DNA from: Echiichthys vipera
Lineage: Eukaryota > Chordata > Actinopteri > Perciformes > Trachinidae
NCBI GenBank assembly: GCA_963691815.1
Contig: OY829655.1
Coordinates: forward strand, 31,210,167 to 31,274,166
Length of the DNA stretch: 64,000 bases
Direction of reading: 5' to 3'
How positions within the stretch are numbered: position 1 is the first letter of the stretch; each line of letters starts with the position of its first letter. The notes under the pieces were generated by a model, which did not search any database, was not told where the DNA came from, and worked only from the letters and a program-made list of their open reading frames with translations. This document shows, piece after piece, positions 11,101 to 23,276 of the stretch. A program made the translations under genes and the position numbers.

Positions 11101-13700
11101 CTTTGGCTTCTCCTTTTATTGTTCTCAACTCCTCTGATCTTTTGTCACCCAGGAGTTTGGTCAGATCTTTGATGGGTTCTTGGCGAAGGACACCCTTTCA
11201 AGTGTTTCTTCCTGTCCCGTCCTGACACTTTTGATCCAAAAAAATCTCTCTGGTTTGAGTCCTGCCCTGGCCTCTGCTCTGTCTCACTAAGTTTTCCTGT
11301 GCATTGCACATTACAGGTAGGTTGTGAGCACTTCATCTTCGCCTGATGGCTCTTCAAACGCCTCAATTTTTTGATGTCATTCTGTAGACCGGTAAATGTA
11401 ACCTCTGTCCTGTAAGGTTGATCTTCCTTCTCCACTCTTGCCCTGAAGGCATCTTGTAATATATCTTTCAATAGTGATTAATGATTGGTTCTTCCTCACA
11501 AAAGGATGTGCTTCAGCCTGCCAAGCCTCCATATTTGCTCTTTCCCAAACAAACAAACAGTCTTTGCTTGCTATCATCATTCTTCCTTTGCCTCCAACTA
11601 TTCTTTCTTAGATGCCATTGGGTCTGCAAGAAAAGGTTAACATATCTCCTTTAAAAAGGGACTTTCACCCATTTCTTCTTTGAGTCACTGGCCTTGCTTT
11701 CTCCTTCATTTCCTCCCTCAACGTACCTCCCTCCAAACTAGGCTTGAGTTGAGTGGATTCTGCAGGTTCTCAAATGGGAAGCCCTTGATGTTTAATCGAT
11801 GGAGGACCAAAATCCACAAGTTCTATGATGTTCTTTACCCATAACCTGGTCGGCTCTTCAACCTCTCATTACACTTCATCCAGTTCCACTCGGGTGATGG
11901 TGGCTTCTAGTCACTTCCAGGCCAGGGCCTAAATCCTAAAGAGTTCTCCTGCCCTGTGAAGCCCCCCTACACCCACAGGGTCCCGGCCTTTCATCCATTC
12001 CGTTGGCGCTGGAAGATAAGAACCTGATATTCATTTAGCTTGTTCTCATGGGCTTCATCTTCTCATCCCAGGGGACTGTAAGCTCAAGCTCAACCCTTGG
12101 TGCCTTCAATCCAGAGGAAAATATAGGTCTGGCGGCAAGTGGTTATCTCTTCTTCAAATTTAGGCTTCCTCTTAAGATCTGTCCCAATCTCTCAGTTGCT
12201 TGACATGGCCACACCAGTGCTCATCTCTTCAGCTTCTCTCTGTCCATGGACGATAGCCATTAAATGTCAGCTTTCCTCCTGTCTTGTGGACCCCCCCCTT
12301 TGCACCATGCCAGGTCACTCCACAGGGTTAGCCTCGTTACAACTTGCCAGGGTGGAGCAGAAAATAACTAGACTGACCTGGGCTACTGAGCCAATGACAG
12401 CATGTTGCTCTGCTTCCTTCAATGCTGTGGTGGCAGACCATTTGTGAACTACCTGCCAACCTCAGTAACTGCCCGGTACAGTCATATCTTTACTGTCTTA
12501 CAAAATCATGGCCTGTCATGCTTTTGTAACCTTGTGCTGCTCAACCTTGGATAAGCTTGCTGCCTGTGCTGTAAAGGCCACTAGAACAAATGCTTCCCTG
12601 CACACAGCCATCTCTTTAGGTAGGTGGAGGACTTCCTCTCCAGCCCCTCAACAGTGAAGACTGGTACCGTGGAAATGACCCAACAGTCTGGTAAGCGACC
12701 TGAGCCCAAGAGTTGCTTGGGCTGTTCTTTTCCAGCTCTCATCAGGTTTCAGCTTGATTGAGCATCTCTTTCACACTGCCTGTTGAGGGTGATCCTGTAC
12801 CACACTTGTGAGCCCTCTGACAGTTTCTTTTAGACTGCTGGGACGATATCTTCTGACCTTGAAGCAAGTCCAATAACCCCCCTCAATTTCTATTTTTTGC
12901 AGCTTTGAACTCCATGCTTAACCAAGTCCTTGAAATCCACCTCCCTTTGCGCACTGTTCTCGTTCTGTACTTAACATCTCTGCTGACAAGAGAAGTTTAA
13001 TCACTGTGGCAAATAAACATCTTCAATTGTTGCCTTCTGTCCCATTGTGACACTCAATCTACCAAAAGCTCTTTGGTTTGAACCCTGTCCTGACCTCTGA
13101 TCAGGTTGTGCCTTGCACATTACTGGTTAGATGTAAGCACTTCATTTGTGATGCCTCTTCAGACCCCTCTCATCTCCCACATTTGCAGGCAAGGGATTAT
13201 GTGCTCAGCTGTTCCATCGATGGTTGGTCATAACATATGTCTGTTTGTCCTCTCAGTTGATCATCATCCTCCCCCGCTTTCAACTGAGCCTGGGCGTATA
13301 TCGTAATATATATTTGAACAGAGATGGATTGGTTCCTCTTCTTAAAAGGATGTGCTTCAGCCTGCCAAGCCTCCACATCCAGACTCTGGTCTTTCACAGG
13401 CATCCTCGCCCAATCGGTGAGGTCAACCAAGTCCTTTCTTCAAGCATTGATCTTGCTGTGATCCTGATTGCATCTATGAACCTTGATGGGTGCCTGTTGG
13501 ATGCTGCTTGCCAATATTTCACCCTGGCATACCTTCTCTGCCAACTTAACAAGGGGGTTCATCACTGCCAGGTCCACATCCCTCTTCCATCCTCAATGAT
13601 ATTAGAGAAGACACTGATGTGCTTCAGACAAGGCTTCACTTGTCTGAACATTTCCATGCACTCATTGTCCAACATGAAAGTAGTCAACGACTGTTTCTAG
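8110..13700 (-). mobile_element. Decayed, internally repeated retroelement-like region
   Basis: Blocks recur within 5.6 kb. A frame reading EAWQAEAHPF followed by K/R-rich NQS appears near 11530 and 13375, with a diverged form near 9430. A block with ASNWEIGTDLKKK and ELKFTVPWDERMDEDHE at 9840-10030 recurs in part at 10200-10310 and 12000-12220. The VPWDERM-type phrase resembles one I associate with reverse-transcriptase-related proteins of fish retrotransposons; that family assignment is from memory. All frames are broken. No host gene is evident. Confidence 0.4.
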
Positions 13701-15780
13701 ATCTTCCTGGGGAAAAAACGTTATTGCACCAATATTGAACCAAAGCTGATTACATCTATAGTCATGGTATGGCAAAAAGATAAATATTTAAAATTCATTC
13801 ACCTGCCATACATCACTATCATACTAATGTTATCTATATACTGCATGCATTATGTAGCGTTTATTGTTTATCTCTTATGAAACTCAACTTTCCATTGAAT
13901 TTTCATTTACCCAACATATCCATCTATTGCGAGGTTGCATTCGGAAGGAAGCAACCAATAGTAACTTATTTCGGGTATGATTGTGACAAAAACTTACTTT
14001 GATTTGAGGTGGATAAACACGGCACAGTAGCTGCCATGTAGAGATATGTAAGCACAAGGGCCAATCTAAAACAGACTTTAAAAATGACACCTACCCTTTG
14101 TAGATGGCCTGGGTTCAGACATCTGTTTCTTGGCGGAAAATGTAATCAATCCATTCAGCACCATATGGGACTAACGGCATTGGCGAGCTGTGCACGATAC
14201 ACAGACAGCATATCTTCTAAATATCACCTGACATAGTTTTGCTTCTACTTCACGCTGGTCGCACGCGGTTTTTGAATAGTTGTGTATTTTAGGTAGCAGT
14301 GGTTTATAAGTTGAGATTTCTTGTTTTGTTATTGTTGACAATAAAAGCTTGATATTTGATGCAACACAGACGGCGTGGCATTGCGAGATATACAGTGATA
14401 GGTACTGTTATATAAGATTGTTTTTTTATGAAACTCAACTACTCATTGAATTGAATTCTGATTTTATTCATTCCTTCACTTAAATTTTTTCATTTATTTA
14501 TTGTTTAGTAGCATTCTGGAGCGAGGCACCTGATAATTTCACTATATGTTGTACTGTTTGATCTTTTGAGACACGTGATAGGATTTAAAGACAAGGCACG
14601 GCGGCCATGTTGGAGAGACAGATGGCACGGCGGCCATGTTGGAGAGACAGATGGCACGGCGGCCATGTTGGAGAGACAGATGGCACGGCGGCCATGTTGG
14701 AGAGACAGATGGCACGGCGGCCATGTTGGAGAGACAGATGGCACGGCGGCCATGTTGGAGAGACAGATGGCACGGCGGCCATGTTGGAGAGACAGATGGC
14801 ACGGCGGCCATGTTGGAGAGACGGACAGATTTGAGAAAATTAAAATGCCACTTACCCTTTGTAGAGCTACCTGAAAAAAAATATTACACCAATATTGATC
14901 CAAACTGATTACATAGATAACTGTGGCACAGCGGCCATGTTGGACAGACAGATGGCACGGCGGCCATGTTGGACAGACAGATGGCACGGCGGCCTACCAA
15001 AAAACCCACAGAGTTGAGAAAATGAAAATGCCACTTACCCTTTGTAGAGCTACCTGAAGAAAATATTGTTATTGCACCAATATTGATCCAAACTGATTAC
15101 ATAGAAAACTGTGGCACGGCGGCCATTATACAGAGCTAGATAAAGAGGCAGGTAGACGCGGCGGTCTACCAAAAATCACATAACAGACCAATATTTAAAT
15201 TCCACCTACCTTTTCATAGATGATTGGGTCCAGTCCCTCAGTTGAAAAATTTAAATCGATCCCATGAACGCCGCAGGGAACCAATGATTAGCCATGAACG
15301 CATATCTTCTAAATATCGCCCGACGTAGTTTTGCTTCTACTTCACGCTGGTCGTACGCTGTGTTTTTGAATAGTTTGTGTAATTTAGGCAGCAGTGGTTC
15401 ATAAGTTGAGGTTTCTTGGCATTGCAAGATAGTGATAGGTAGGCGCGGCGGCCATGTTGGACAGACAGATGGCACGGCGGCCATTATACAGAGATAGGCA
15501 CGGCGGCCTACCAAAAAACCCACAGAGTTGAGAAAATTAAAATGCCACTCACCCTTTGTAGAGCTACCTGAAAAAAAATGTTGTTATTGCACCAATATTG
15601 ATCCTAACGGATTTAAGATTACTGTGGCACGGCGGCCAAGTGGGACACACGGCACGGCGGCCATGTTGGACACACGGCACGGCGGCCATGTTGGACACAC
15701 GGCACGGCGGCCATCCAAAAACAGACTTAAATAAAAGGGGCACTCACCCTTCGTAGATCTACTTTACCTGAAAAAAAGAC
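13700..15780 (-). repeat. Duplicated cassette region
   Basis: Long blocks occur two or more times. TTTTGCTTCTACTTCACGCT and about 120 flanking bases occur at 14205-14325 and 15298-15420. TTGCACCAATATTGATCC-type blocks recur near 13720, 14885, 15075 and 15590. CCCTTTGTAGAGCTACCTGA recurs near 14850, 15035 and 15550. It appears to be a locally amplified, partly decayed unit of about 0.2-1.1 kb. Confidence 0.7.
14595..14830 (+). repeat. 29-bp minisatellite, 8 copies
   Basis: The unit contains GGCACGGCGGCCATGTTGGA and then GAGACAGAT. Single or few related units also occur at 14925-14990, 15440-15500 and 15630-15715, with GGACAGACAG or GGACACAC variants. Confidence 0.95.
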
Positions 15781-17130
15781 AAAAACGACGGTTATTTTAG
15801 TGCCGATAAGTCAATAATTAATTATAAAATTAGACAGTAGTTTATACACACACACACACACACACACACTTACAATATATACACCCATATACAATATTTA
15901 TAGTTACATCTCTCACGCCCCTCCCCCTCTACCACCGAGCTGCTCTGCGCTCTCTAATCCAGTGTTCATCAGTGCACGTGCACCGGTGAACGCACCGTGT
16001 CTTCTCTCATTAATAAACTGCATGAGTACATGGAGGCTAACTTACTCATAAATAGCAACTGCTAGCATCATTTAGCATATGCCTAGCTGGAGGTGTTTCG
16101 CTGTGATGTAACATGATCGGGGGGGGGGGGGGCTGTGCTGAGTGGACAGGATGATACGAGCGCGGTGGGTTTTTGCAAAACGAACAGGCTCTAGACCAGA
16201 TGGTTTATGTTGTGCTAACGGAGCAGAGTGTCGGTGTAATATTGCCGGCTGGAACTTTAATTTAACACGACCAAAAAAAATATAACGCAATTAATCACAA
16301 TTTATCTTTGCACTCATTACACAAGTTCCCTCCCAGCCGTATTACGGACACACAGGACGCAACACGAGAGAAAGGAAAGCGATGAGAAGCGAGATGATGA
16401 GTTGTTGCTGGGTTCAGTGGGCGACATTTGAGTTTAGACCAAAGATTCGCAACGAGTTAAAACGTGCAACGTGCAGGTCTGCAACATTTGAAACCGGCCC
16501 GTTCAAACTGAAGCCAGACGAGATAGTGCATCATCTCTATAGCAACACCTCTCCCTACTTCCTGACCACCCACTTTTCAGGCGTTTTTCATGGTTGAATA
16601 ATATTTGTAGCATTAAAAAATATCAATGTGGACAGAGTGAGACACTTGCTCCAGCTGCATTTCTATAAATGTGATCTTCTGGCCTCGTGTCCTTGGTCTG
16701 AACGGGAAGTTTCAGAGCGGTGCAGAGCTGCATCTTGCTCCGTCTCACACTCGGGGGTGAAAGTAGACCGGTACCAGCTGGTACTAGAAGATTTATGACA
16801 TGACAACACATGTCATAAAATAAAAATAAAACCAACATATACAGAAAAATATGTTGATGTTTCAGTTTTCTGTGAGTGCAGTGTTTCGCTGGACAGACGA
16901 GCGAGCAGCACGTGCACAGCTTAAGCAGATCCTGTGCAGTGAGTGAGATATTGTAGGGACCTGTGTTGGTTCTCGGGCTGTGGGGGGCACAGTTGCATGA
17001 ATGAGAAAGGTTGGGGGGCCTGGTTATGTGCACAGACTGTTAGTTCTCCCCAAAGCAACTGGACTTAGTTATGTGTCTACAGCAGGGGCGGGCACTTCTG
17101 CTCCTGGAGCCACTGTCCTGCATGTTTTAG
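15780..17130. other. Intergenic, no gene recognised
   Basis: Contains a short CA run (about 15846-15870), a poly-G run (about 16119-16132) and short frames without splice context. No shared repeat was recognised. Confidence 0.5.
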
Positions 17131-17145
17131 GTTCCTCTCTGCTCC

Positions 17146-17385
17146 CACACACCTGAGTCTGACACACCTGAGTCTGACACACCTGAGTCTGACACACCTG
17201 AGTCTGACACACCTGAGTCTGACACACCTGAGTCTGACACACCTGAGTCTGACACACCTGAGTCTGACACACCTGAGTCTGACACACCTGAGTCTGACAC
17301 ACCTGAGTCTGACACACCTGAGTCTGACACACCTGAGTCTAACACACCTGAGTCTAACACACCTGAGTCTAACACACCTGAGTCT
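17146..17385 (+). repeat. 15-bp minisatellite, about 16 copies
   Basis: The unit is ACACACCTGAGTCTG. The last four or so units carry TAAC in place of TGAC, a block-wise variant. Two inverted partial units (CAGACTCGGGTGTG) lie just downstream at about 17438-17470. Confidence 0.95.
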
Positions 17386-17534
17386 AATGATTTGCTCGTT
17401 ATCAAGCAGCTGGTGCTCGTCACAGTTTGATTATTGTCAGACTCGGGTGTGTCAGACTCGGGTGTGTTAGGGTGGAGAGGAACCTAAAACATGCAGGACA
17501 GTGGCTCTCCAGAACCAGAATCGCCCACCCCTGG

Positions 17535-17690
17535 TCCAGGAAGACGTTTCACCTCTCATCCAAGAGGCTTCATCAGTTCATGTACACATCAGACCAGGCT
17601 GGGACTGGACCAAGACCAGGCTGGGACTGGACCAGGAGCAGGCTGGGACTGGACCAGGAGCAGGCTGGGACCGGACCCAGTCGAATGCAT
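17535..17690 (+). repeat. Interspersed repeat family C with short CCAGG-rich tandem
   Basis: GACGTTTCACCTCTCATCCA and AAGAGGCTTCATCAGTTCATG lead into four roughly 24-bp GGCTGGGACTGGACCAGGAG units. The same unit occurs twice, inverted, at 60.95-61.40 kb. Confidence 0.75.
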
Positions 17691-17699
17691 ACGTGAACT

Positions 17700-18480
17700 G
17701 AACACACACATCTTCTATACGTGCTTTGCAACCTTCTAAAGAGCAGTTTAAATCTATTTCAGGTTGGTTTTGAGCTGAACACAAACATCTGCAGTTAGAC
17801 ATGAACTTTTCTGAGGAAGTAGAAGGAGATATTAACATCCTGTGTCCTGAGGCCTGGGCAAATGTGGTGGTCAAGTTTACTTTGGGGAGGATTAAGGATG
17901 AGAATGTTTGCTCTCTGACTAAGCACGCCTCGAGTCCTTCGGCGTCTCCGCACGCCCCAGCCGGTGTCTCCCGGTGCCAAGTTCCCCTGCGGCTGAAATC
18001 TCTGACCAACGCTGGACACCAAAACATTTCTGGTGTCTGCAGCACACTGACAACAACCCCAATACCAGGTCCAAGGTCTTATATAAAGGCAGACTCACAG
18101 GCAGACTGGAACTGGCTAAGGTGCTGTATACACACAGACACACACTTGCAGACCCACCTGCACACACACACACACACACAGACACACACACCTCTCTACT
18201 CACCGTTTAGGGGTTCTAGTTCATCACTTCCTCCTCGTCACTTCGTCAGAAACAGATGAAAGTTCACCTGCAAAATGAAGAGAAAAGTTAAAGACGGCAC
18301 AGTTAAGAGGGCGTGCGTGAGTGCGTGCACGTACGTGTGTGTGGGGAAAGTATTTTAGGCATTTTAAACGCAAATAAAGTCCGATTTGAAGTGAATTATT
18401 GAAGAAAAAGTGCTTACATGCAGGTGAACAAGTGCAGCAAACAGCAGCATCAAACAAACAGAAGCTTCATGTTCATCAGG
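17700..18480. other. Intergenic with open frames of unknown nature
   Basis: A 152-codon + strand frame (17801-18259) and a - strand frame (18045-17578) overlap. Neither shows a domain or splice context, and the end runs into a CA tract (18135-18190). Probably not coding. Confidence 0.35.
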
Positions 18481-18494
18481 CTCATTAGGGAGCA

Positions 18495-18748
18495 GGTGTG
18501 CAGGTGGGCGGGGCTTAACTACTGCAGTGCTGATGAGGGGCAGTTTGAACAGGTGTGCAGGGGGCGGGGCTTAACTGCTGCAGTGCTGATTAGGGGCAGT
18601 GTGAACAGGTGTGCAGGTGGGCGGGGCTTAACGACTGCAGTGCTGATGAGGGGCAGTGTGAACAGGTGCGCGGGTGGGCGGGGCTTAACTACTGCAGTGC
18701 TGATTAGGGGCAGTTTGAACAGGTGCGCAGGTGGGCGGGGCTTAACTT
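18495..18748 (+). repeat. 57-bp minisatellite, about 5 copies, with GC boxes
   Basis: Each unit holds GTGGGCGGGGCTTAACTACT, then TGCAGTGCTGATGAGGGGCA. One unit has GGGGGCGGGGC. Every unit therefore contains a GGGCGGGGC Sp/KLF-type box. Confidence 0.9.
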
Positions 18749-18749
18749 T

Positions 18750-19280
18750 GTGACTTTAGTAGAAATTTACAGACAAATTAAGTCAAATAAATGTTTTCTT
18801 CCCAAACAAAATACACCAAACATCTGTAAACTGGCTGTTGCATTAAAGACAGCGAGTGATTCTTTGTCTTAAGTTACTTTTAACTTCAATCAATCAATCA
18901 ATTAAGGCCCAACAGCTGCACAAACTCCTCCACAGAGCCCTAACTCGGTCACATATGGACACACAGGCATGACACGTGTTTTAGAGCCAGTGTTACTCAC
19001 GTTTCATGAGCTCCGGTGTCCAAACATGAATAAGTCCGTTCAGAAACCATTGGGCTGAAAACTTCCGGACTCCCTTGAGAAAAGCCCCGTTTTAAAGTTC
19101 TCCTCGGTGTCAAAGTGATGCCGGGGCCGTGACCCGTGCAGAGACGGGCGCGCTGCAAACAGGAGCTCAGAGCGGATCATTCGGCTCGTGTTTGGTGCCC
19201 ATCAGGTGCCAAATGCGCGCGCTAAGACGCCAACAGCACGCGGATGCAGAGGTGATGAGCGAGCCCAGGTGTCTTCTTCT
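18750..19280. other. Intergenic, CpG-richer toward the right
   Basis: No coding segment recognised. About 19080-19260 is rich in CpG (GGGCGCGCTGCAAAC, AATGCGCGCGC). Confidence 0.4.
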
Positions 19281-19285
19281 TCTGT

Positions 19286-19362
19286 GGGTATAAATGGCGT
19301 TAAGTGAAGCAGCTCACAGGTGCGTCACCGCCACCTGCTGGACTGGAGTGTGCGCATGCGCA
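19286..19362. promoter_or_regulatory. Cluster of TATA-, CTCF- and NRF1-like motifs
   Basis: GGTATAAATGG is followed at 19328-19341 by an exact - strand match to the CTCF core consensus (CCAGCAGGTGGCGG), and at 19351-19362 by the perfect NRF1 palindrome TGCGCATGCGCA. Motifs are seen directly. No transcript can be attached, so function is inference. Confidence 0.4.
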
Positions 19363-19504
19363 GGAGAGGAGAACACGAAGAGAACCAACAGGGGAACAGG
19401 GGAGAGCAGATCCTCCATTATTCCTTATGTAATTCATTATCAGAGTGTGTGCTTTCAGTTCATGTTTGACAGCTTCTGCATTATTAAAGTGTTTGCACAG
19501 TAAT

Positions 19505-19740
19505 GGTTTCAATTCAATTTTATTTTTAGTGTCAAATCATAACCAAAGTTATCTCAGGACACTTTACAGAGTAGGTAAAGACCACACTCTATGACTTATT
19601 CATGATTTACAGAGACCCAACAATTCCCCCGTAGAGTACGGTGGAGACGACAACCTTCACTATAACAGACAGGAACGTCAGACAGACCCAGCTCTGTGGA
19701 GGACGCACATCTGTCTGCACCGGAGAGAGGAAGAGAAGGA
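19505..19740 (+). mobile_element. Interspersed repeat family D, copy 1
   Basis: Shares TCAATTTTATTT, then TCTCAGGACACTTTACAGAG and AACAATTCCCC, with 29745-29945. Such sequence is abundant in teleost genomes. Confidence 0.65.
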
Positions 19741-19911
19741 GAGAGAGAGAGAGAGACAAAGACAGAGAGACAGACACACTTCCAGAGATGCAGGCAACCA
19801 AAGCGTAACAGTAACTTTAATAATATCTATAGTAATGTGAATATGACTCTTATGTTATGGCGGTTAAAACAGCAGAACAGTAGAAACAAGCACAGCTAAG
19901 GTGACAGAATA

Positions 19912-20275
19912 TTCATTCATCCATCCATCTTTATCCTCTTGTCCCTGTGGGAGTTGGGGGGCTGGAGCCGATCCCAGCTGACATCGGGCGTGAGGCGGGG
20001 TCCACCCTGGACAGGACGCCAGTCTATCACAGGACACATAGAGACGAACAGAGACAGACAACCATTCACACCTACGGGTGATTTAGAGTCATCAATGAAC
20101 CCAACACCTGCACGTCTTTGGACTGTGGGAGGAAACCGGAGAACCCGGAGAAAACCCACGCAGACACGGGGACAACATGCAAACTCCACACAGAAGGGCC
20201 CCAGCCGGGATTCAAACCAGGAACCCTCTCGCTGTGAGGCCACAGTGCTAACCACCAGACCACCGTGTCGCACAG
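19912..20275 (+). mobile_element. L2-like non-LTR 3' end, fullest copy
   Basis: Begins with ATTCATTCATCCATCCATCT. It continues with GGCGGGGTCCACCCTGGACA, GGACTGTGGGAGGAAACCGG and ACATGCAAACTCCACACAG and ends at GCTAACCACCAGACCACC. The same order is inverted at 50.1 kb. Confidence 0.65.
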
Positions 20276-20574
20276 GGAAATGTTGTAATGACAGAAACAA
20301 ACATGATGAGATGAGGAAATGAATAAAGACGTTTGTATCTTTTAGCTTTAAAAATGAATGAATCCAAACAAAAGAGGGATTATTACACTTAAGTTAGGAA
20401 GAGGGGAATTTCCTGTCTCTGATTTAACTCTAATTATCCGAAGACTCGGAGCCTCGACACATTTACGGACTTATTAAAGATGGAAGTCGAAGAAAAAGGC
20501 TCCAGTCTGGATCTGATTGTCGTCTCTGGATCTGTTTACACTGAAGCAGAGCCTCGTTTTTATTATCAGCCTCA

Positions 20575-20630
20575 TCTGTGCTCCATTATGGATCTGCTAT
20601 TTCCTCCCTCAGGCGTGTGTGTGTGTGTGT

Positions 20631-20678
<48 letters not shown>

Positions 20679-20747
20679 GTGTGTGTGTGTGTGTGCGTGT
20701 GCGCGTGCTCGTGCTCCATTATGGATCTGCTATTTCCTCCCTCAGGC

Positions 20748-20819
<72 letters not shown>

Positions 20820-20876
20820 CTGTGGGCGTGCTCGTGCTCGTGCTCCATTATGGATCTGCTATTTCCTCCCTCAGGC

Positions 20877-20920
<44 letters not shown>

Positions 20921-20921
20921 G

Positions 20922-20984
<63 letters not shown>

Positions 20985-21005
20985 TCGTGTGTGTGTGTGT
21001 GTGTA
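20575..21005 (+). repeat. Compound GT microsatellite with three 35-40-bp spacers
   Basis: Three near-identical spacers (TGCTCCATTATGGATCTGCT, then ATTTCCTCCCTCAGGCGTG) separate GT runs at about 20616-20705, 20750-20835 and 20880-21005. The whole block looks like a triplication of spacer plus repeat. Confidence 0.9.
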
Positions 21006-21187
21006 TCCGAGGTTAATAGTCCCCGTGCTCTCCCAACACGGACGTCTGTGAGTCGTTACAGATGTGTGCAGCAGTCTAAGTCACAGCAGCAGAACAAGAA
21101 CATATGGATGAGACGGAGACGTGTTTAATAATGCATATTTTTTATATTGTTGCACAGTTTCCCGTCATTCATATATTCTACATTCCA

Positions 21188-21226
21188 GAAGAAGAAGAAG
21201 AAGAAGAAGAAGAAGAAGAAGAACTT
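21188..21226 (+). repeat. (AGA)n trinucleotide microsatellite
   Basis: An uninterrupted run of GAA/AGA of about 38 bases. Confidence 0.9.
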
Positions 21227-21239
21227 TATTAATCCTGCA

Positions 21240-21659
<420 letters not shown>

Positions 21660-21660
<1 letters not shown>

Positions 21661-21945
21661 CTTAATTTAATTAATTTAATTAATTATTTGAAAAACTTTG
21701 TAATAAAGTTTAATTTAATTTCACTTCATTAGAAGTTTATTTAAATATATGTTTTCCAGTTAATGTTCATTTTTAGCTGCATTATAGAAAATTAATTGTA
21801 CATTTTAATACGTATTTATATATCTAGTTACATTATTACATCATCAAAAATACGCAACTTTGGTACATGAAGTAAATTTTCACAAAACAAAACAAAGTAT
21901 TCTTCAATTAACTACTTTAGTGCACTTTTTAATAATTTAATCTTT
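21660..21945. other. AT-rich intergenic stretch
   Basis: Strongly AT-rich, with TTTAATTTAATT motifs and no open frame of note. Confidence 0.5.
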
Positions 21946-22202
21946 TCTCATCTCATCTCATCTTCAGCCTCTGATCCTGGATCAGGTCTCGGGGGCAGCA
22001 GCTTTAGCAGGGGACCCCAAACTTCCCTTTCCCGGGCCACATTAACCAGCTCTAACTGGGGGATCCTGAGGCGTTCCCAGGCCAGTGTGGAGATCTAATC
22101 TCTCTACCTGGTCCTGGGTCTTCCCCGAGGCCTCCTCCCAGCTGGACGTGCCTGGAACACCTCCCTAGGGAGGCGCCCAGGGTTCATCCTGACCAGATGC
22201 CC
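21945..22202 (-). mobile_element. Rex/CR1-like non-LTR 3' fragment, copy 2
   Basis: Inverted copy starting at the TCTCATCTCATC tail and running to GGGAGGCGCCCAGGGTTCATC. Confidence 0.7.
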
Positions 22203-22680
22203 TGCGTAGATTTATGTTTTTATATTGTATTTTGTGTGTGTCCTCGTAGATTCACCGCTGGGATAACTCACTCTGTACACACGGGGATCATTAAGGTGTC
22301 AACATTTCTTTAAATCTCCTTTTTGGGAGGAAACCTACAGTCTAATAAAACTGTGTGGCTGTGAAGGACGAGGAGTATCTTCAGTTTGTAAAGTGAGTGC
22401 TGTGTTTTTAATGTCGTCCTTATTCCTCAAAGATCGCCTCGTTGTTGTTGTTGCTCCACAGTTTCACAGCACTGAAGCTGAAACCGCAGCACAACAGCAA
22501 CACAACCGCACATGGACTTGATTAAGGATCCAGTGCGTTGGTGCGTCGCTCCTTTAGCCAAAGAAATCCAGATTATTCAGAACTAATGCAGGAATTTGTT
22601 TATGCAGCTCCAGACTCCACCTGCGTCACACACCCTCTGCTGTCAGACGACGATTCGGAGGCAAACGTGGTCAAATCAAG
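22202..22680. other. Intergenic, nothing recognised
   Basis: No repeat or splice-bounded frame recognised before the MITE boundary. Confidence 0.45.
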
Positions 22681-23276
22681 GGCGCCCTCCCACTGTGCCT
22701 CCGTCCCGTGCCCCGTGCTTTAGGGTCCTTGTCCCCCCCTCCAGGCCCGTTTGTACTCACACTACCTGGGCCTCGGAGAATGCTTCTTGCTGCCTATACG
22801 TCATCACGCCGTAACACGTCACACGCATTGATGACGTCATGGCGATGCGTGGCTTTGTTTCCAGATCTTTCCGTAGACCTCGGAGTTTTTGTGCGTCTTG
22901 TCGACTGTTTTTGAATCTTTTCATCGACCAAATCTGCAGTAAACACTCCACCTCCGCATCACACCAACGTGAACCTTTCACCGCCATTGTTTGAAATGTC
23001 CGCGCATGGTCCCTCCTTCTTTTTTCTACGTCCCAACAGGCGCACAGGAAATGACCTCAGAACCGCCATAGGCCTCGTGCTCGAGCACGTGCGCACGCTC
23101 GTGCTCGTACACGTGCAAACGTGCTTTACTAAAGCCCACCTCTCCCAAACGGGCCGTGGACGGCAAGCGTGCCGCTCCTAGACGCGGTACGGTTGCACTC
23201 ACACTGGTCAAAGGAACCAGACTTTAGCCGTGAAACGTGCTGGGGTACGGTACGGAGGAACAGTGGGAGTGTGCCC
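22680..23276 (-). mobile_element. PIF/Harbinger-like MITE, copy 2
   Basis: Inverted copy with the 76-codon frame at 22987-22757 identical in protein sequence to copy 1. Termini are GGGCGCCCTCCCACTGT and GGGAGTGTGCCC. The flanking triplets (CAA, CGA) no longer match, so the TSD has decayed or one end is altered. Confidence 0.75.

Noticed and set aside
14595..14830. CRISPR-like array of 29-bp units
   Set aside because: Head-to-tail identical units without spacers; a minisatellite.
16119..16132. Poly-G run as a regulatory G-quadruplex
   Set aside because: A single short homopolymer with no partner G-tracts noted nearby; may also be a sequencing artefact.
17578..18259. Opposed 152- and 155-codon frames as a host gene
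   Set aside because: No recognised domain, no splice context; they overlap each other and run into repeat sequence.
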